A stretch of DNA of 64,000 nt from JASGIT01 sp047601665 (lineage in GTDB: Bacteria; Pseudomonadota; Gammaproteobacteria; Burkholderiales; Burkholderiaceae_C). Below are positions 51,338 through 60,991 of this stretch, piece by piece. Numbering within the stretch: the first letter of the stretch is position 1; every line of letters begins with the position of its first letter. The position numbers and the translations under genes are program-made. Below the pieces are notes generated by a model. That model saw only the letters and a program-made list of their open reading frames with translations, searched no databases and was not told the DNA's origin. The stretch is from contig JASGIT010000001.1 of assembly GCA_047601665.1 (NCBI GenBank), positions 4,340,001-4,404,000 of the forward strand, in the 5' to 3' direction.

Positions 51338-53881
51338 TTAGCGAGCACCGATCCAGTTCAACGCGTCGAGGTCACGACGCGCCACCTTGAAGTTGGCGTC
51401 TTGCGTCACCCAATGAGGCGCTCTCTTGTAGCATTCCTTGATGATGCGCAATTGCTGATCAAGCAGCGATTGCGCTGACTCACTGTTTGCTGGTGCAGCC
51501 TTCCAAACGCCCACAAACGCAACCGCCAGCCGCAGGTAGGTATTGATACGCTGGTCGCCCAGGTCGATGCACTCCAACTGCGTGGTAATCGTGTCCAGCC
51601 ACTTCTCCAGGGCCCCGCTCGGCCTCGCGATGCCCCACTGAAGATCCGAAAAGACCTCGGCATATCGGCGCGTTGACTCGACCGTCAGCGACTGTTTGGA
51701 GGAAACCGCCGCAGCCCTCATGTTCTTGATGTCCGCCAGCGCGTTGCGTACCTGGATTGCAGCGTGTTCGGGGTCATTGGCCTGATGCCGCTGAACCGCA
51801 AGAGCACGGGCATCGATGCGCCGGCTCAACCAGTAGACGGAGTTGGCAGCGTCGCTCTTCAATGCACGATCAACCACGCCAATCGCGCCATCGAAGCTGG
51901 TCAACGCGATCTCGGTCTTGTACCAATGGTCGAAGAAGACGTCCTTGCGCTGGCCGGCGTCATAGGCCTTCTCGAAGGCGCGGCGGATGTCGCCTGCCGA
52001 TGTGTTCTGCATCGCGGCAAGCGCCCGCGCGCGCACAGACAGCAAGTCAGCGTTCCTGTCTCCTAGACGTGCGTTGACTTCATCCACCGTCTTGACGGCC
52101 AAGTCGGGAGTGCCTCCAGCGATCTGAGCCATCGCCTGGTTGATGGCGGCAGCAACCGACCTTAGTGGAGCGGCCTTGTCGTTGACCACTGATCGGTATT
52201 TGCTGGTGTGCACCTTCTTGACCAGTTCGTCGTACTCAGGAAGCACCTCCTTTCCCAACGATCGCACCAGTTGCCGGGTCGTCGAGGAAATCGCGTAGCG
52301 AGGCGTTCCCGCGATCTGAGGACTGTCAATCAGGAACAGCGTTTGCAGATCGTTGGCGGCATCCACCATCGTGGTGTCGCTGAACCCGAGGATGTCCTTG
52401 ACCTCGGCAAAGGAACAAGAGCCCAGGGTAGCTATGATGACGAGCATCTTTTTGGCTTCAAGGCGCAACTGCAGGACCTCGCGCTTCAGCGCTGCATTGC
52501 GCACCTCCAGACCGAGATGGTTACGCCATTCCTTGAGTGCATCCGCGATAGGCATGCCCGCACGGAGCAGGCGCAGGACCGACTCGACGAAGAGCGGTGA
52601 CCCTCCCGTCGTCCTCATGAGGTGCTCCAAGTCCTTCGCACTCAGTGGTGCGAGTCTGAGCCGCTCGCACCATGAGTTGGTGAAATCGGCGAGCTCTTTT
52701 TGGTCGAAGCCGCGGATCTCGATGGAGGAAGCAGCTGACGCTGTAACGTTATTGCGGGTGGTGAAAAGGAAGCGCGACTGTGCCCCTGCGAACTGCTGAC
52801 AGACCTCGATCGCGCGACGTTGCTCGTCAGGCTGCAGGCTGTCCAGGTCGTCTACCACGACGAGAGCGACGATTTGCCCAACAGCCGTCTTAACTAGGCG
52901 TGGCAGTTGACTATCGGGCGTGTCGTTGAGCTCCTCGTCCGTCACGCACAGCCGTGCGCCGACCTGCCGCAGCATGCTCGTGACATCGTAGAAGGTCTCG
53001 AGCCCCAGTTCTTCATAGGAGTCCTTCATCGCCCTGAACTGGCGCTGCTTGGCAGTGAGCCAGACGACGCACTCGAAGTTCATGGGCGCCGTGCGGCAGA
53101 CGTCGCTCGCGAACTCGTAGGCGATCGACGTCTTGCCCAGGCCACCCTCGCCAGCGAGAACACGCACTCTCGAGAAGTCGTCATTGAACCAGCTCCACAG
53201 CTCCGCCAGTTCATCGCTGCGCCCGACGAACTCTCGATAGATGATGCTCCGGTCGGGCAGGTTGCTTTCGAGCGGGGTGACCGCCGTCACCGCGCTGAGG
53301 TAGGGATTCGCGCGCGTGCCGAACACAGTCTTCCAATGCAGGGGCTGCGACGCCGGGATGGAGTTGTCGCCGTCGCGAAGATAGACGGCGTTCTCCTCAA
53401 GGAGCTTCTTGTCGTTCTCCATCGCGCCGCGGCGCACCGTTACAGGCTCGGCATCACGAGCGCGCTTGGGAATATGCAGAACGCAGATGTGGCGGTTAGC
53501 CCCTTCGGCTTTGATCTCGTGGGTGCGCAGGGTGATCTCGATTGGCGCGGACAGGTGCTCGCGGATCAGGTCCTTGAACTGCTTCGCGTCGGTCTTGGGT
53601 TCGTCCGCCAGGACCGGCAGAAAGAGGGTTTCAGCCTCAACCTCATCAACGCCGAAAAAGATGTAGCCGCCAAAAACGTTGTGGAACGCAGCGACGTGCC
53701 GCACAAGCTTTTTCAACTCAGGCTTGGTGTCGGGCCACTTCGCCTTGTAGTCAAAGAGGTAGCCCTCATAGGGCGCAAACCTGGTGCCATCGAACACGGC
53801 TTCGATGATTTCGTCACCGAGCGAACCGGCGTCAATCAGCCGCGAAACTGTGGCCCTGACTACTTGAGACGCTTCAATCAC
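51338..53881 (-). CDS. AlbA_2 (Schlafen-like)-STAND NTPase-TPR-like protein
   Basis: The protein is about 847 residues long. The N-terminal 130-170 residues form an AlbA_2 domain (GYLFDYKAKWPDTK, AFHNVFGGYIFFGVDE, HICVLHIPKRARDA). Then a STAND/NB-ARC NTPase has Walker A LAGEGGLGKTS (near 240-250), Walker B ALVVVDDLDSLQ and a FLFTTRNNVTAS sensor. The C-terminal 300 residues are helical repeats. STAND proteins with N-terminal effectors and repeat sensors are typical anti-phage receptors (Avs class). GGAGG before the GTG at 53881 sets the start; an upstream GTG at 53893 overlaps that site. It lies between the two MITEs and stands alone. Confidence 0.85.
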   Translation of the reverse strand: MIEASQVVRATVSRLIDAGSLGDEIIEAVFDGTRFAPYEGYLFDYKAKWPDTKPELKKLVRHVAAFHNVFGGYIFFGVDEVEAETLFLPVLADEPKTDAKQFKDLIREHLSAPIEITLRTHEIKAEGANRHICVLHIPKRARDAEPVTVRRGAMENDKKLLEENAVYLRDGDNSIPASQPLHWKTVFGTRANPYLSAVTAVTPLESNLPDRSIIYREFVGRSDELAELWSWFNDDFSRVRVLAGEGGLGKTSIAYEFASDVCRTAPMNFECVVWLTAKQRQFRAMKDSYEELGLETFYDVTSMLRQVGARLCVTDEELNDTPDSQLPRLVKTAVGQIVALVVVDDLDSLQPDEQRRAIEVCQQFAGAQSRFLFTTRNNVTASAASSIEIRGFDQKELADFTNSWCERLRLAPLSAKDLEHLMRTTGGSPLFVESVLRLLRAGMPIADALKEWRNHLGLEVRNAALKREVLQLRLEAKKMLVIIATLGSCSFAEVKDILGFSDTTMVDAANDLQTLFLIDSPQIAGTPRYAISSTTRQLVRSLGKEVLPEYDELVKKVHTSKYRSVVNDKAAPLRSVAAAINQAMAQIAGGTPDLAVKTVDEVNARLGDRNADLLSVRARALAAMQNTSAGDIRRAFEKAYDAGQRKDVFFDHWYKTEIALTSFDGAIGVVDRALKSDAANSVYWLSRRIDARALAVQRHQANDPEHAAIQVRNALADIKNMRAAAVSSKQSLTVESTRRYAEVFSDLQWGIARPSGALEKWLDTITTQLECIDLGDQRINTYLRLAVAFVGVWKAAPANSESAQSLLDQQLRIIKECYKRAPHWVTQDANFKVARRDLDALNWIGAR

Positions 53882-54176
53882 CGTTACCTCCACTTTTCGT
53901 CTTGTTGATATTTATTCCTGCGTTCATGCCGTAACGCTACAGAGGGTTGCCATGGGTGGGCACACCTTGGTACGCATGGCTGGGAGCATAAAGCAACTCG
54001 ACGGCACGAAGCTCTGGCGGGGACAGTGTGACAATGTCGCTGCGAGGCTTTGTGTTGTGAAACGAAGAGATGGAGCAGTTCAAGGGGAACCTGCCGCTCA
54101 GCACTGGTAGTTCAATGACAGGTTTGAGCCGTTGCTGCCGTCCAGGCACTCAAGCACGAATGACTCAGATCAGCCG

Positions 54177-54333
54177 ATTCTGTTGAAAAACTCGAAAGTT
54201 CTTGAGCGTCCTACGTCGGTAGGAAAATCGACCTCTCAGATCGCTCCAGGATCGACGATCTCACATGCGGGAAGGGGTGAGGTACCCCCGAAAACATAGC
54301 TCAAGGCGGAGGTAGGGAGTTTTTCAACAGAAT
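54177..54333. mobile_element. MITE copy 2 (IS1182-like ends)
   Basis: This 157-bp element has the same ATTCTGTTGAAAAACTC ends and the same core (ATCGACCTCTCAGATCGC, GGATCGACGATCTCACATGC) as the copy at 42955, in the same orientation. Together the two copies bracket about 11.1 kb. It lies upstream of the STAND NTPase gene and downstream of the DUF4365 gene. Confidence 0.9.
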
Positions 54334-54487
54334 CAGCCATAAACGGTCATCGGCGAAATTTGGCTCTATGGCGGCCGATCCATTCGTTGCAGCCCATTCA
54401 GCGCGTGCTGTGCTGCAAATCTATCCATTCCGAATGGCATAGCCGTCGATGTTTGATTCGGAGCAGTCATACCGCAGCTCACGACGA

Positions 54488-56392
54488 TCAGAGCGTGATC
54501 TCCGATATTTGTTGAGCTCCATCGCCCGTGATCCGAACTGTGACCGATCGATCTGCCTTTCGTCGCGCCCTCTGGATCACTCTGATTGCATTTTGCTGCC
54601 ACAACATGTTGGACTCGGTATCCGCCCCAGACAGGTGACAGACCCTCAAGAACTCGCTTGTGAGGCGCTCACCACAGAAGAAGTAGCCCGTGAAGACCCC
54701 GACGGCCATCAGTTCGGCGTCGCCTAGTTCCATCGCACTGGCGATCCCCAAAGCCCAGGCCTCTGCATCGTGCCGCTGCCTTAGCGCGCAATGAAAGTAC
54801 CGGTATACGGCCAGATCCACACGCCCAGCTAAGCGGCAAGCGTGAGCAGCGTTGAAGTGGAAGAAGCCATCTGACGCATAAGTCACTAGCATCTTCGACA
54901 GACTGTCTTCAAAGTCCTGTCCAGTCTGCTGTGCGAGTTCAGACAGGGGTTCCGCGTCGCCGCCATACTTGACCGCCTGGTGGACTGCAGGAAGACCCCA
55001 GTGATCGACCATCTCTGCGCACATCGCCTCGATTAGCGCTGCATGGCCCTGCGAGTCGTCATCCAAGCCGGCACTAATCGCACCTTGCAACTCGCCCCTT
55101 GCAGCGGCGAACTCTCCAAGGCTGAACAACGTGTCTCCAAGGAGGTATCTCGTTCGGGAGACTTCACCGAGTTCAAGGGCAAACCGGTACTGCCTCGCTG
55201 CTTCCCCGTACTGGCCACTCTCGAAAAGGGAGGCCGCGAGCTCGCATAGGAAGTATGAGCGGTTGCGGTAGCTTGCGTCATTCACCGCTGCAGCTTGAAA
55301 CATCTCCACCGCTTCGTCCCATCGCCCCAAAGAGCTCAGAGCGTTGCCGCAGTTGTATGCAATGCAAGCCTTCTGCTCATGCTTCTCAACTTCATAGGCC
55401 TCCTTAAGCAGTTCGGCCCATTCAGTGAGCTCGCCAAAGCGCGTAGCTCCATGAAAAATGCCCATGTAGGTCATCGCTACACGCAGGCTTTGCACCTCCG
55501 TATCTGCTACTTCAAACGGCTTCAAGACCGCAGCAGCTTGCTTGAGCCCAAGCGCAAACGTCGTCGCCTCGGCTAGCAATGCCATCAGCGACCCGCTCGC
55601 CGCGCGCTCCAGCACGTCGAAGTGCCTTTGAGCCAACAATCTCGCGACTAGAACGCGGTCATACCTGCATCCGGTCAGGAAGACTAAAAGCCAGACTAAG
55701 GAGAGCAAATCACCTTCCTGGCCGTCTAGCGTGACGACAATCCCGGGTGCCCCAAAATGCGTCGTTGCAATCGACTTGCGCTCGACGAAGACCTTGAACG
55801 CCGCGTCCGGGAGATCACCTGCCACGACTTGGAACGTTTTCTGGTCCACAAGTTCGCCTGCGCTGGTGGATAGCTCTACCACGGCCTCTGGTGAAAGCGT
55901 GCGGCTATAGATCGAGATCGTGAATGGCGGAAGCAGCCTGGAAGCAAGCACCTGACCTCGTTCCTTTAGGAAGGTCGCGATTTCCGCGGCCGAAGTATCC
56001 TGATTCCATGGCTGCAAAAAACGAACGACTGAGAGGCTCCGGGCCTCTGGTTTCATTGACCAAGCCACCTCGTGCAGCCAGCACCACTTGAAGGATTGAG
56101 TCGCGCTGAAATAGCGCAGAAGCAATACAGGATCTGAGTGCGACGACCAGTACTCGAAATGATCACGATCAAGGCACAGTTCGTCGTCGTCTTCGCTGCT
56201 GTCTGTGGCCTTGAGTTGTCCGTATGCTCGCAGCCCGAGCGCCATGCCGCGCTCATCGAACAGTTCAAGTTGGACGTCAATACCGTAGTCGCGCTTGAAC
56301 CCATGGATCACCCATTTCCTAGGCAATGCCAGTCGCAGGGCCGCTAGTGAGAACTCCTCAAGCTCGTGGCTTCTAACTCGTTCTGTTGTCAT
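54488..56392 (-). CDS. DUF4365 nuclease-like protein with TPR repeats
   Basis: In this 634-residue protein the N-terminal DUF4365 domain shows KRDYGIDVQLELFD (D39) and a Q59-x-K61 pair in AYGQLKATD, the layout of a PD-(D/E)xK-like nuclease, followed by DPVLLLRYFS. The middle and C-terminal parts contain TPR-like helical repeats (ACIAYNCGNALSSLGRWDEA, LAASLFESGQYGEAARQYRF, LGDTLFSLGEFAAARGELQG). DUF4365 proteins are found in defence islands and as toxin parts. No partner gene is adjacent. The ATG at 56392 has no strong ribosome binding site. GC content is below that of the tra operon. Confidence 0.82.
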   Translation of the reverse strand: MTTERVRSHELEEFSLAALRLALPRKWVIHGFKRDYGIDVQLELFDERGMALGLRAYGQLKATDSSEDDDELCLDRDHFEYWSSHSDPVLLLRYFSATQSFKWCWLHEVAWSMKPEARSLSVVRFLQPWNQDTSAAEIATFLKERGQVLASRLLPPFTISIYSRTLSPEAVVELSTSAGELVDQKTFQVVAGDLPDAAFKVFVERKSIATTHFGAPGIVVTLDGQEGDLLSLVWLLVFLTGCRYDRVLVARLLAQRHFDVLERAASGSLMALLAEATTFALGLKQAAAVLKPFEVADTEVQSLRVAMTYMGIFHGATRFGELTEWAELLKEAYEVEKHEQKACIAYNCGNALSSLGRWDEAVEMFQAAAVNDASYRNRSYFLCELAASLFESGQYGEAARQYRFALELGEVSRTRYLLGDTLFSLGEFAAARGELQGAISAGLDDDSQGHAALIEAMCAEMVDHWGLPAVHQAVKYGGDAEPLSELAQQTGQDFEDSLSKMLVTYASDGFFHFNAAHACRLAGRVDLAVYRYFHCALRQRHDAEAWALGIASAMELGDAELMAVGVFTGYFFCGERLTSEFLRVCHLSGADTESNMLWQQNAIRVIQRARRKADRSVTVRITGDGAQQISEITL

Positions 56393-56562
56393 GGATTTGT
56401 TTTATGTGGAATTGGGCCGAAGCGGTTGGTGCGCGATGTGCCGTGAAGGCTGGGCGGGCTTCCACGAATTCTGTATGAAGGCATCGCTGATGGCACTGCT
56501 CAAAGGGTTGACCGACAGATTTCCGGTGGCAACCTGATGTAGTCGACCGGCCGCTTAAGGGC

Positions 56563-57196
56563 TTATTGTGTTGAAAAACTCCCCTTGGTCCAGGAACCTG
56601 ATCAGCAGTTGGTAGTCCTTCGTCACTGACGGAGGCGCACACCATGATGGGACAGAAGGCAAGCCAGGATCAGCTCTTCTACGCATTCAACTTGGCCGAT
56701 CACATTCCGCGTGACCACCTGCTGCGGGGTGTCGATCGGTTCCTGGATCTGGGCGAACTGCGCCAGCATCTGGCCCCGTTCTACAGCCACACGGGCGCCC
56801 CTCCATCGACCCCGAGCTCATGATCCGCATGCTGCTCGTGGGCTATTGCTTCGGCATCCGCTCCGAGCGCCGGTTGTGCGAGGAGGTTCATCTGAATCTG
56901 GCCTATCGCTGGTTCTGCCGCTTGCCCATCTCAAACGCATCCTGAAGCTTGATCGTCTGAGACTGCGTGGCCTCAGCGGAGCACACGATGAGTTCCTGAT
57001 GGCGGCCACGGCCCAGAACCTACGGCGGATGGCGAAGTGGTTGATGCCCGCCGGGGAAGGTCCGGCAATGCAAGGGACTTGATGATCAGGAAGGGAGCAA
57101 CCCCTTCTGATCTCAATGCCCAACACTCATCGCGACGTTCGCTGGTGCTGAACCAGTGAACCCAGTCTGCCTTCCAAGGCGAGTTTTTCAACAGAA
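56563..57196 (+). mobile_element. decayed IS1182-like element
   Basis: The element has ends ATTGTGTTGAAAAACTC and GAGTTTTTCAACAGAAT, the latter identical to the MITE ends. Inside are pieces of an IS1182-type transposase. At about 630 bp it is far shorter than a full element, so most of the transposase gene is deleted. It lies between the DUF4365 and HEPN/Toprim genes. Confidence 0.8.
56644..57080 (+). pseudogene. IS1182-like transposase, frameshifted and internally deleted
   Basis: The N-terminus reads MMGQKASQDQLFYAFNLADH and RGVDRFLDLGELRQHLAPFY. After a one-base loss near 56,795 the frame changes to LMIRMLLVGYCFGIRSERRL and HLNLAYRWFCRL. The central catalytic part is missing, and the C-terminus resumes in another frame with LRLRGLSGAHDEFLMAATAQ. 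The order and motifs match IS1182-family transposases. It cannot encode an active enzyme. Confidence 0.8.
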
Positions 57197-57470
57197 TTGG
57201 GTTGGGAGCGGACGGTCCGAGGCGCAAGGGCGAAGGTCCGCGATCAGCCTGAAGCCGTCCTGGCGAATGTGACCGACGGCTCTGCAGCGTCTTACAACCT
57301 TCGGTGCTCCGCGCTGTACGCACGCTAAATAGAAACAAGCAGTCATTCGACTCGACGACTCTGACCTGCATTAGTCTCAGACATAGAAGGTGTACCAACA
57401 GCAGGATGCGCGATAGCCGCTGGCTGGTGGAGCCTCCAGCGAACGTGGGGGCGATCGAGTTACCGGGAGT

Positions 57471-58781
57471 TCACTGTGACTCGCGCCCCAGGATGTCCGT
57501 GGACATGGCGCAGCAGGTCGCAAACAGGGCATCCAGCACGGTTTTAAGCTTACTGACGTCGTACGTGCCGGTTGTGATGGCCTCTACGCTCGCTTCGTAG
57601 AAAGCTTTGGCGTAGCTTTCCTTGAAGTCCAGCGCTCCTTGATAGATGCCCATTGACTCCTTGAAGTTGGTCCACGTTACCTGCGCTTCGGGTCGGCCGG
57701 CTAGGCGTAGATCCAAATAGCACTCGATGGCCGCAGCCAGACCGTTGATGTCAGTGCGCACAACACCGCTTGGGCCGCGTGCAGGGAAGTCGCGCAGTTG
57801 ATCGAGGTCGGGCAGCAGCATCGACCGCATGTTGACCGGGAAGCTGAACCGCTGCAGGCTGCGATACGCATCGACGCCCTCGGCGTCGTTGTCGAAGACG
57901 AACACCATGCGGTTCTGGACGTCGATCTTGACGAGGCCTTCGGCGAACTTGGCTAGATTGCCGGTACCCGAGAAGGGGTGCCGCTCCTCGATGTCGATGA
58001 ACCTGAAGAAGTCCTCGACGTCTGGCCGGAGCAGCGAAAGGCCTCGCTTCAGGATGTGTGTGTCGGACGTCCCCTCGGTGGCCAGCAAAAAGGTCTGTGG
58101 ACGGCGGGCGCCGGCGACGAACTCTTCGTTCTTTGCCCAGCCGGCAGCAACGAAGTTCCCGTAGTCCCAGACAACGTCCAGTGTCAGGTTTGCAGGGTTC
58201 TCGGCGAGAACGCGCAGCACTGAATAAGGACATAAGAAGCCAATGAGGCCACCGAAGTGGCTGCGTTCAGAGTAGCCGTCAACGTCGCGATCCTGATCAC
58301 CTTGAGGCAACAAAGCCACGGCGGGATCGGCCGCCAATCGGGCGCGCCATTGCTCAGACCCTGACTCAGTATCCGGCCGGTATTCGTCGTCAAGGTCAGA
58401 TACCGGATACCTGCGGATGAACTCGACGAACTTCGCGAATTCCAGTCGCTCGGGCCGAGTTGGTGACGGCGTGCCATCGTCCTCGTCGTACCGCTCAGCG
58501 TCCTGCGTCACCTGCATTTCGTACTCCGCCTTGACTGTGGCCAGCGTGTACCCGAGCAGTTCGAGCCGCGGCAACATCGAGCCGAGCGAACGACAAAAGC
58601 AAGTCTCACTTTGCGCGAGATCCTCTTCAGGGTGCTCGTCGTAGTAGCTGTAGTCGATGTCGGGGTGGCGGCGACGCTGGCGATCAGATTCCTGAAACAG
58701 CATCCCGTGGTGGGCGCCGATTTCCCACTTATTGAGAGTGAGGGTGATGGCACCCACAGTCAACGTGATTGGTGTCGTCAT
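57471..58781 (-). CDS. HEPN/Toprim-domain protein
   Basis: The 436-residue protein starts with an N-terminal domain (TLTLNKWEIGAHHGMLFQES) of the type found in HEPN/Toprim-associated proteins. A Toprim fold follows, with its glutamate E236 in FLLATEGTSDTHIL and acidic pair D297-x-D299 in VFVFDNDAEGVDAYR. The C-terminal 100 residues are helical. Such proteins are predicted nucleases of anti-phage type, with Toprim cleaving nucleic acid. It is divergent from the Gabija-like operon (500-bp gap), so the two may share a control region. The ATG at 58781 lacks a clear Shine-Dalgarno. Confidence 0.82.
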   Translation of the reverse strand: MTTPITLTVGAITLTLNKWEIGAHHGMLFQESDRQRRRHPDIDYSYYDEHPEEDLAQSETCFCRSLGSMLPRLELLGYTLATVKAEYEMQVTQDAERYDEDDGTPSPTRPERLEFAKFVEFIRRYPVSDLDDEYRPDTESGSEQWRARLAADPAVALLPQGDQDRDVDGYSERSHFGGLIGFLCPYSVLRVLAENPANLTLDVVWDYGNFVAAGWAKNEEFVAGARRPQTFLLATEGTSDTHILKRGLSLLRPDVEDFFRFIDIEERHPFSGTGNLAKFAEGLVKIDVQNRMVFVFDNDAEGVDAYRSLQRFSFPVNMRSMLLPDLDQLRDFPARGPSGVVRTDINGLAAAIECYLDLRLAGRPEAQVTWTNFKESMGIYQGALDFKESYAKAFYEASVEAITTGTYDVSKLKTVLDALFATCCAMSTDILGRESQ

Positions 58782-59284
58782 TGGCGGCTGAGCTTTTGAA
58801 GGAGAGATAGAAGCAGACTATCGCAGATTGAGCTTGGGCAACCGGTCCCCGGCGCCAAGTGACGGTGACCGCGTTGCCGGTAGCCACGCTTGTATATAAG
58901 CGAGCGGCGCTCAAAAGCAGAAATCGGCCGATGACCGGTTCCGTAACGCTCACTTCAGTCGCGCCTGCTGAAGCGCAGCTGCTAGCCGGTACCTCGTGGA
59001 TTCCCGCGGTTGGAGTCCAATGTGCAGCGGTGCAGTCAGCCGATGGTCCTGCGTCAGTGCACGCTCTCGGCCGCACTTCGGGCATTCAGATGGTCACAAA
59101 CTCTATCGGTCGGCTGCTGTTCCACGGCAGCGGAGCAACAACTTCTCTGACGCCTTTTAATGGCGACGTGACGAAATGTATCTATGATGCGGGGAAAGGG
59201 CGAAGAGACATTCCATGCTGTTTTGGGAGAGCATTGATTGGCAGTAGCCCAGTTCATAGGTAATGTTCTGGAGGATCTTGCTCG
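58782..59284. other. divergent control region between HEPN/Toprim and Gabija-like genes
   Basis: No gene is supported here. A TTGTATATAAG stretch near 58,889 could be a -10 region, and TGGAGGATC before 59285 is the ribosome binding site of the OLD-nuclease gene. An open + strand frame from 58859 looks like chance coding. Confidence 0.4.
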
Positions 59285-60991
59285 GTGAAGATCAGAAAAA
59301 TAGAAATCAAGAACTTTCGGGGCGTGAAAGAGCTTGACTGGAGCCTTCCCAACGCAGACATCTTCTGCCTGATTGGAAAAGGGGACGCTTCTAAATCCAC
59401 CATCCTTGAGGCCATCAGGTATGCCTTCTATCCCCAGTGGAACCTGACCCTAAGCGACGCCGATTTCTACCAGTGCAAGGTAGCCGACTCCATCGTCATA
59501 GAAATCACCATTGGAGCATTGACCGAAGCCTTCTGCGCCTTGGACAAGTACGGCCAGTACCTCCGTGGCTGGAATTTTGCTGCCCTCAAGCTCACTGACG
59601 AACCTGAAGATCACCTGGAGAGTGTCCTGACGGTGCGGCTGACGGTCGACAAAGATCTTGAGCCCAAGTGGATGGTTGTCTGTGATCGCCACCCTGACGG
59701 TGTTCCGTTCAAGCAGGGCGATAGGAACAAGGTCAGTGTCGGCCTCATCGGTGCCTACAGCGAGAAACAGCTTTCATGGGCTACAGGCACGGCGTTGGCG
59801 AAGCTCACTGAGGCCCAGAGTCTGAACGAACTGCTGGCAACGGCCGCTCGCACGGCCAGAGCCTCTTTGGATGCGAACCGGCCCGTCACGCTCAAGAATT
59901 TCGATGCGGCGGCTGAGAAGTCTCAAGACATCGCGAAGCTGTTGGGTGTGCCGGTATCGGACGCTTACAAGGCTCACCTTGACCTGGCTTCTATCAACCT
60001 GAAGGTGGGTGGGCTGGCCCTCCATGACGGTGACATTCCTCTTCGTCAGCTAGGTCTAGGATCACGGCGAATGCTGCTGTGTGGTATTCAGAAGATGGGT
60101 TTGGAAGAAGGCCACATCACATTGTTTGACGAGGTGGAGTTCGGCTTGGAGCCGCATCGAATCACCCGCCTGATTAAGCACGTCCGTGAGGATCAGAGAG
60201 GTCAATACTTCCTTACCACGCACTCACCCACAGTCCTGCGGGAACTCACAGTAAAAGAGCTGTATATCGTGCACAGCAAGGGAGGGGTCGTGCAGATCAC
60301 TTCCGCAGCGAAGGACGGTCTGGAACAGCTTGAAGTGCAGGGAAAGATTCGATCCAGCACCGAAGCATTCTTGGCGAAGAAGGTTGTGGTCTGTGAAGGC
60401 GCTACTGAAGTTGGGTTCATGCGAGGTTTTGACGATCACCAAGTAGGCAAGGGAAAGGATCCACTGTCCTATCACGGCGTTGCCCTTTTGGACGCGAGGG
60501 GGGCCAGCAAGATCAAGGATTTAGCAAAGGCGTTCAAGTCGCTCGGATACGACGTTTCAGCGCTTGCAGATGCAGACGCTGAAGATCAGTTTTCGACCGC
60601 TGATGCAGCGGAACTCACGAAGCTTGGTGTCCCCGTGCATGTGTGGAGCGACAAGTACTCCTTGGAGGAGCGCGCATTCCAAGATCTGCCTTGGGTGAGC
60701 GTCGTGGGCAGCTTGAAGCTTGCGCAGAATGAGCTGGGTTACCCAGTTTATGACCAGGTGCGCTCCAGAGTTCAGGAAGCACTTGATCCAGACCTTGAGA
60801 AATGGCCTGAGAGTGCAAAGCTGCGAACCGCTATTGGGTCTGCCGCGAAGAAGGCCGGTTGGTTCAAGGACACCACGCGGGGCGATCAGTGGTTCAAGGT
60901 CGTGAGCCCTGCGTTCAACGACGCCGCTTTTCTGAAGAAGAATTTGGCCATCGAACTGGAGGCGCTTTGGACTTGGGCTGAGCATGTCTGA
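59285..60991 (+). CDS. gajA: OLD-family ATPase-TOPRIM nuclease, GajA-like
   Basis: The 568-residue protein has an N-terminal ABC-type ATPase (IEIKNFRGVKELDW; P-loop GKGDASKST at 31-39; Walker B ITLFDEVEFGLEPH near 278-291; THSPTVLREL) and a C-terminal TOPRIM domain (VVCEGATEVGFMRG near 370; acidic LADADAED near 430). This is the layout of GajA and other class 2 OLD nucleases. The P-loop has Ser in place of the usual Gly before Lys. TGGAGG precedes the GTG start, and the gene overlaps the helicase gene by eight bases. Gabija cuts DNA when nucleotide pools fall during phage infection. Confidence 0.87.
   Translation: MKIRKIEIKNFRGVKELDWSLPNADIFCLIGKGDASKSTILEAIRYAFYPQWNLTLSDADFYQCKVADSIVIEITIGALTEAFCALDKYGQYLRGWNFAALKLTDEPEDHLESVLTVRLTVDKDLEPKWMVVCDRHPDGVPFKQGDRNKVSVGLIGAYSEKQLSWATGTALAKLTEAQSLNELLATAARTARASLDANRPVTLKNFDAAAEKSQDIAKLLGVPVSDAYKAHLDLASINLKVGGLALHDGDIPLRQLGLGSRRMLLCGIQKMGLEEGHITLFDEVEFGLEPHRITRLIKHVREDQRGQYFLTTHSPTVLRELTVKELYIVHSKGGVVQITSAAKDGLEQLEVQGKIRSSTEAFLAKKVVVCEGATEVGFMRGFDDHQVGKGKDPLSYHGVALLDARGASKIKDLAKAFKSLGYDVSALADADAEDQFSTADAAELTKLGVPVHVWSDKYSLEERAFQDLPWVSVVGSLKLAQNELGYPVYDQVRSRVQEALDPDLEKWPESAKLRTAIGSAAKKAGWFKDTTRGDQWFKVVSPAFNDAAFLKKNLAIELEALWTWAEHV

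Noticed and set aside
52907..53908. 333-residue + strand frame over the STAND gene
   Set aside because: Mirror frame of the NTPase domain; no ribosome binding site and no homology pattern.
58859..59263. 134-residue frame between the HEPN/Toprim and Gabija-like genes
   Set aside because: No ribosome binding site, no protein-like pattern, and it occupies the divergent promoter region.
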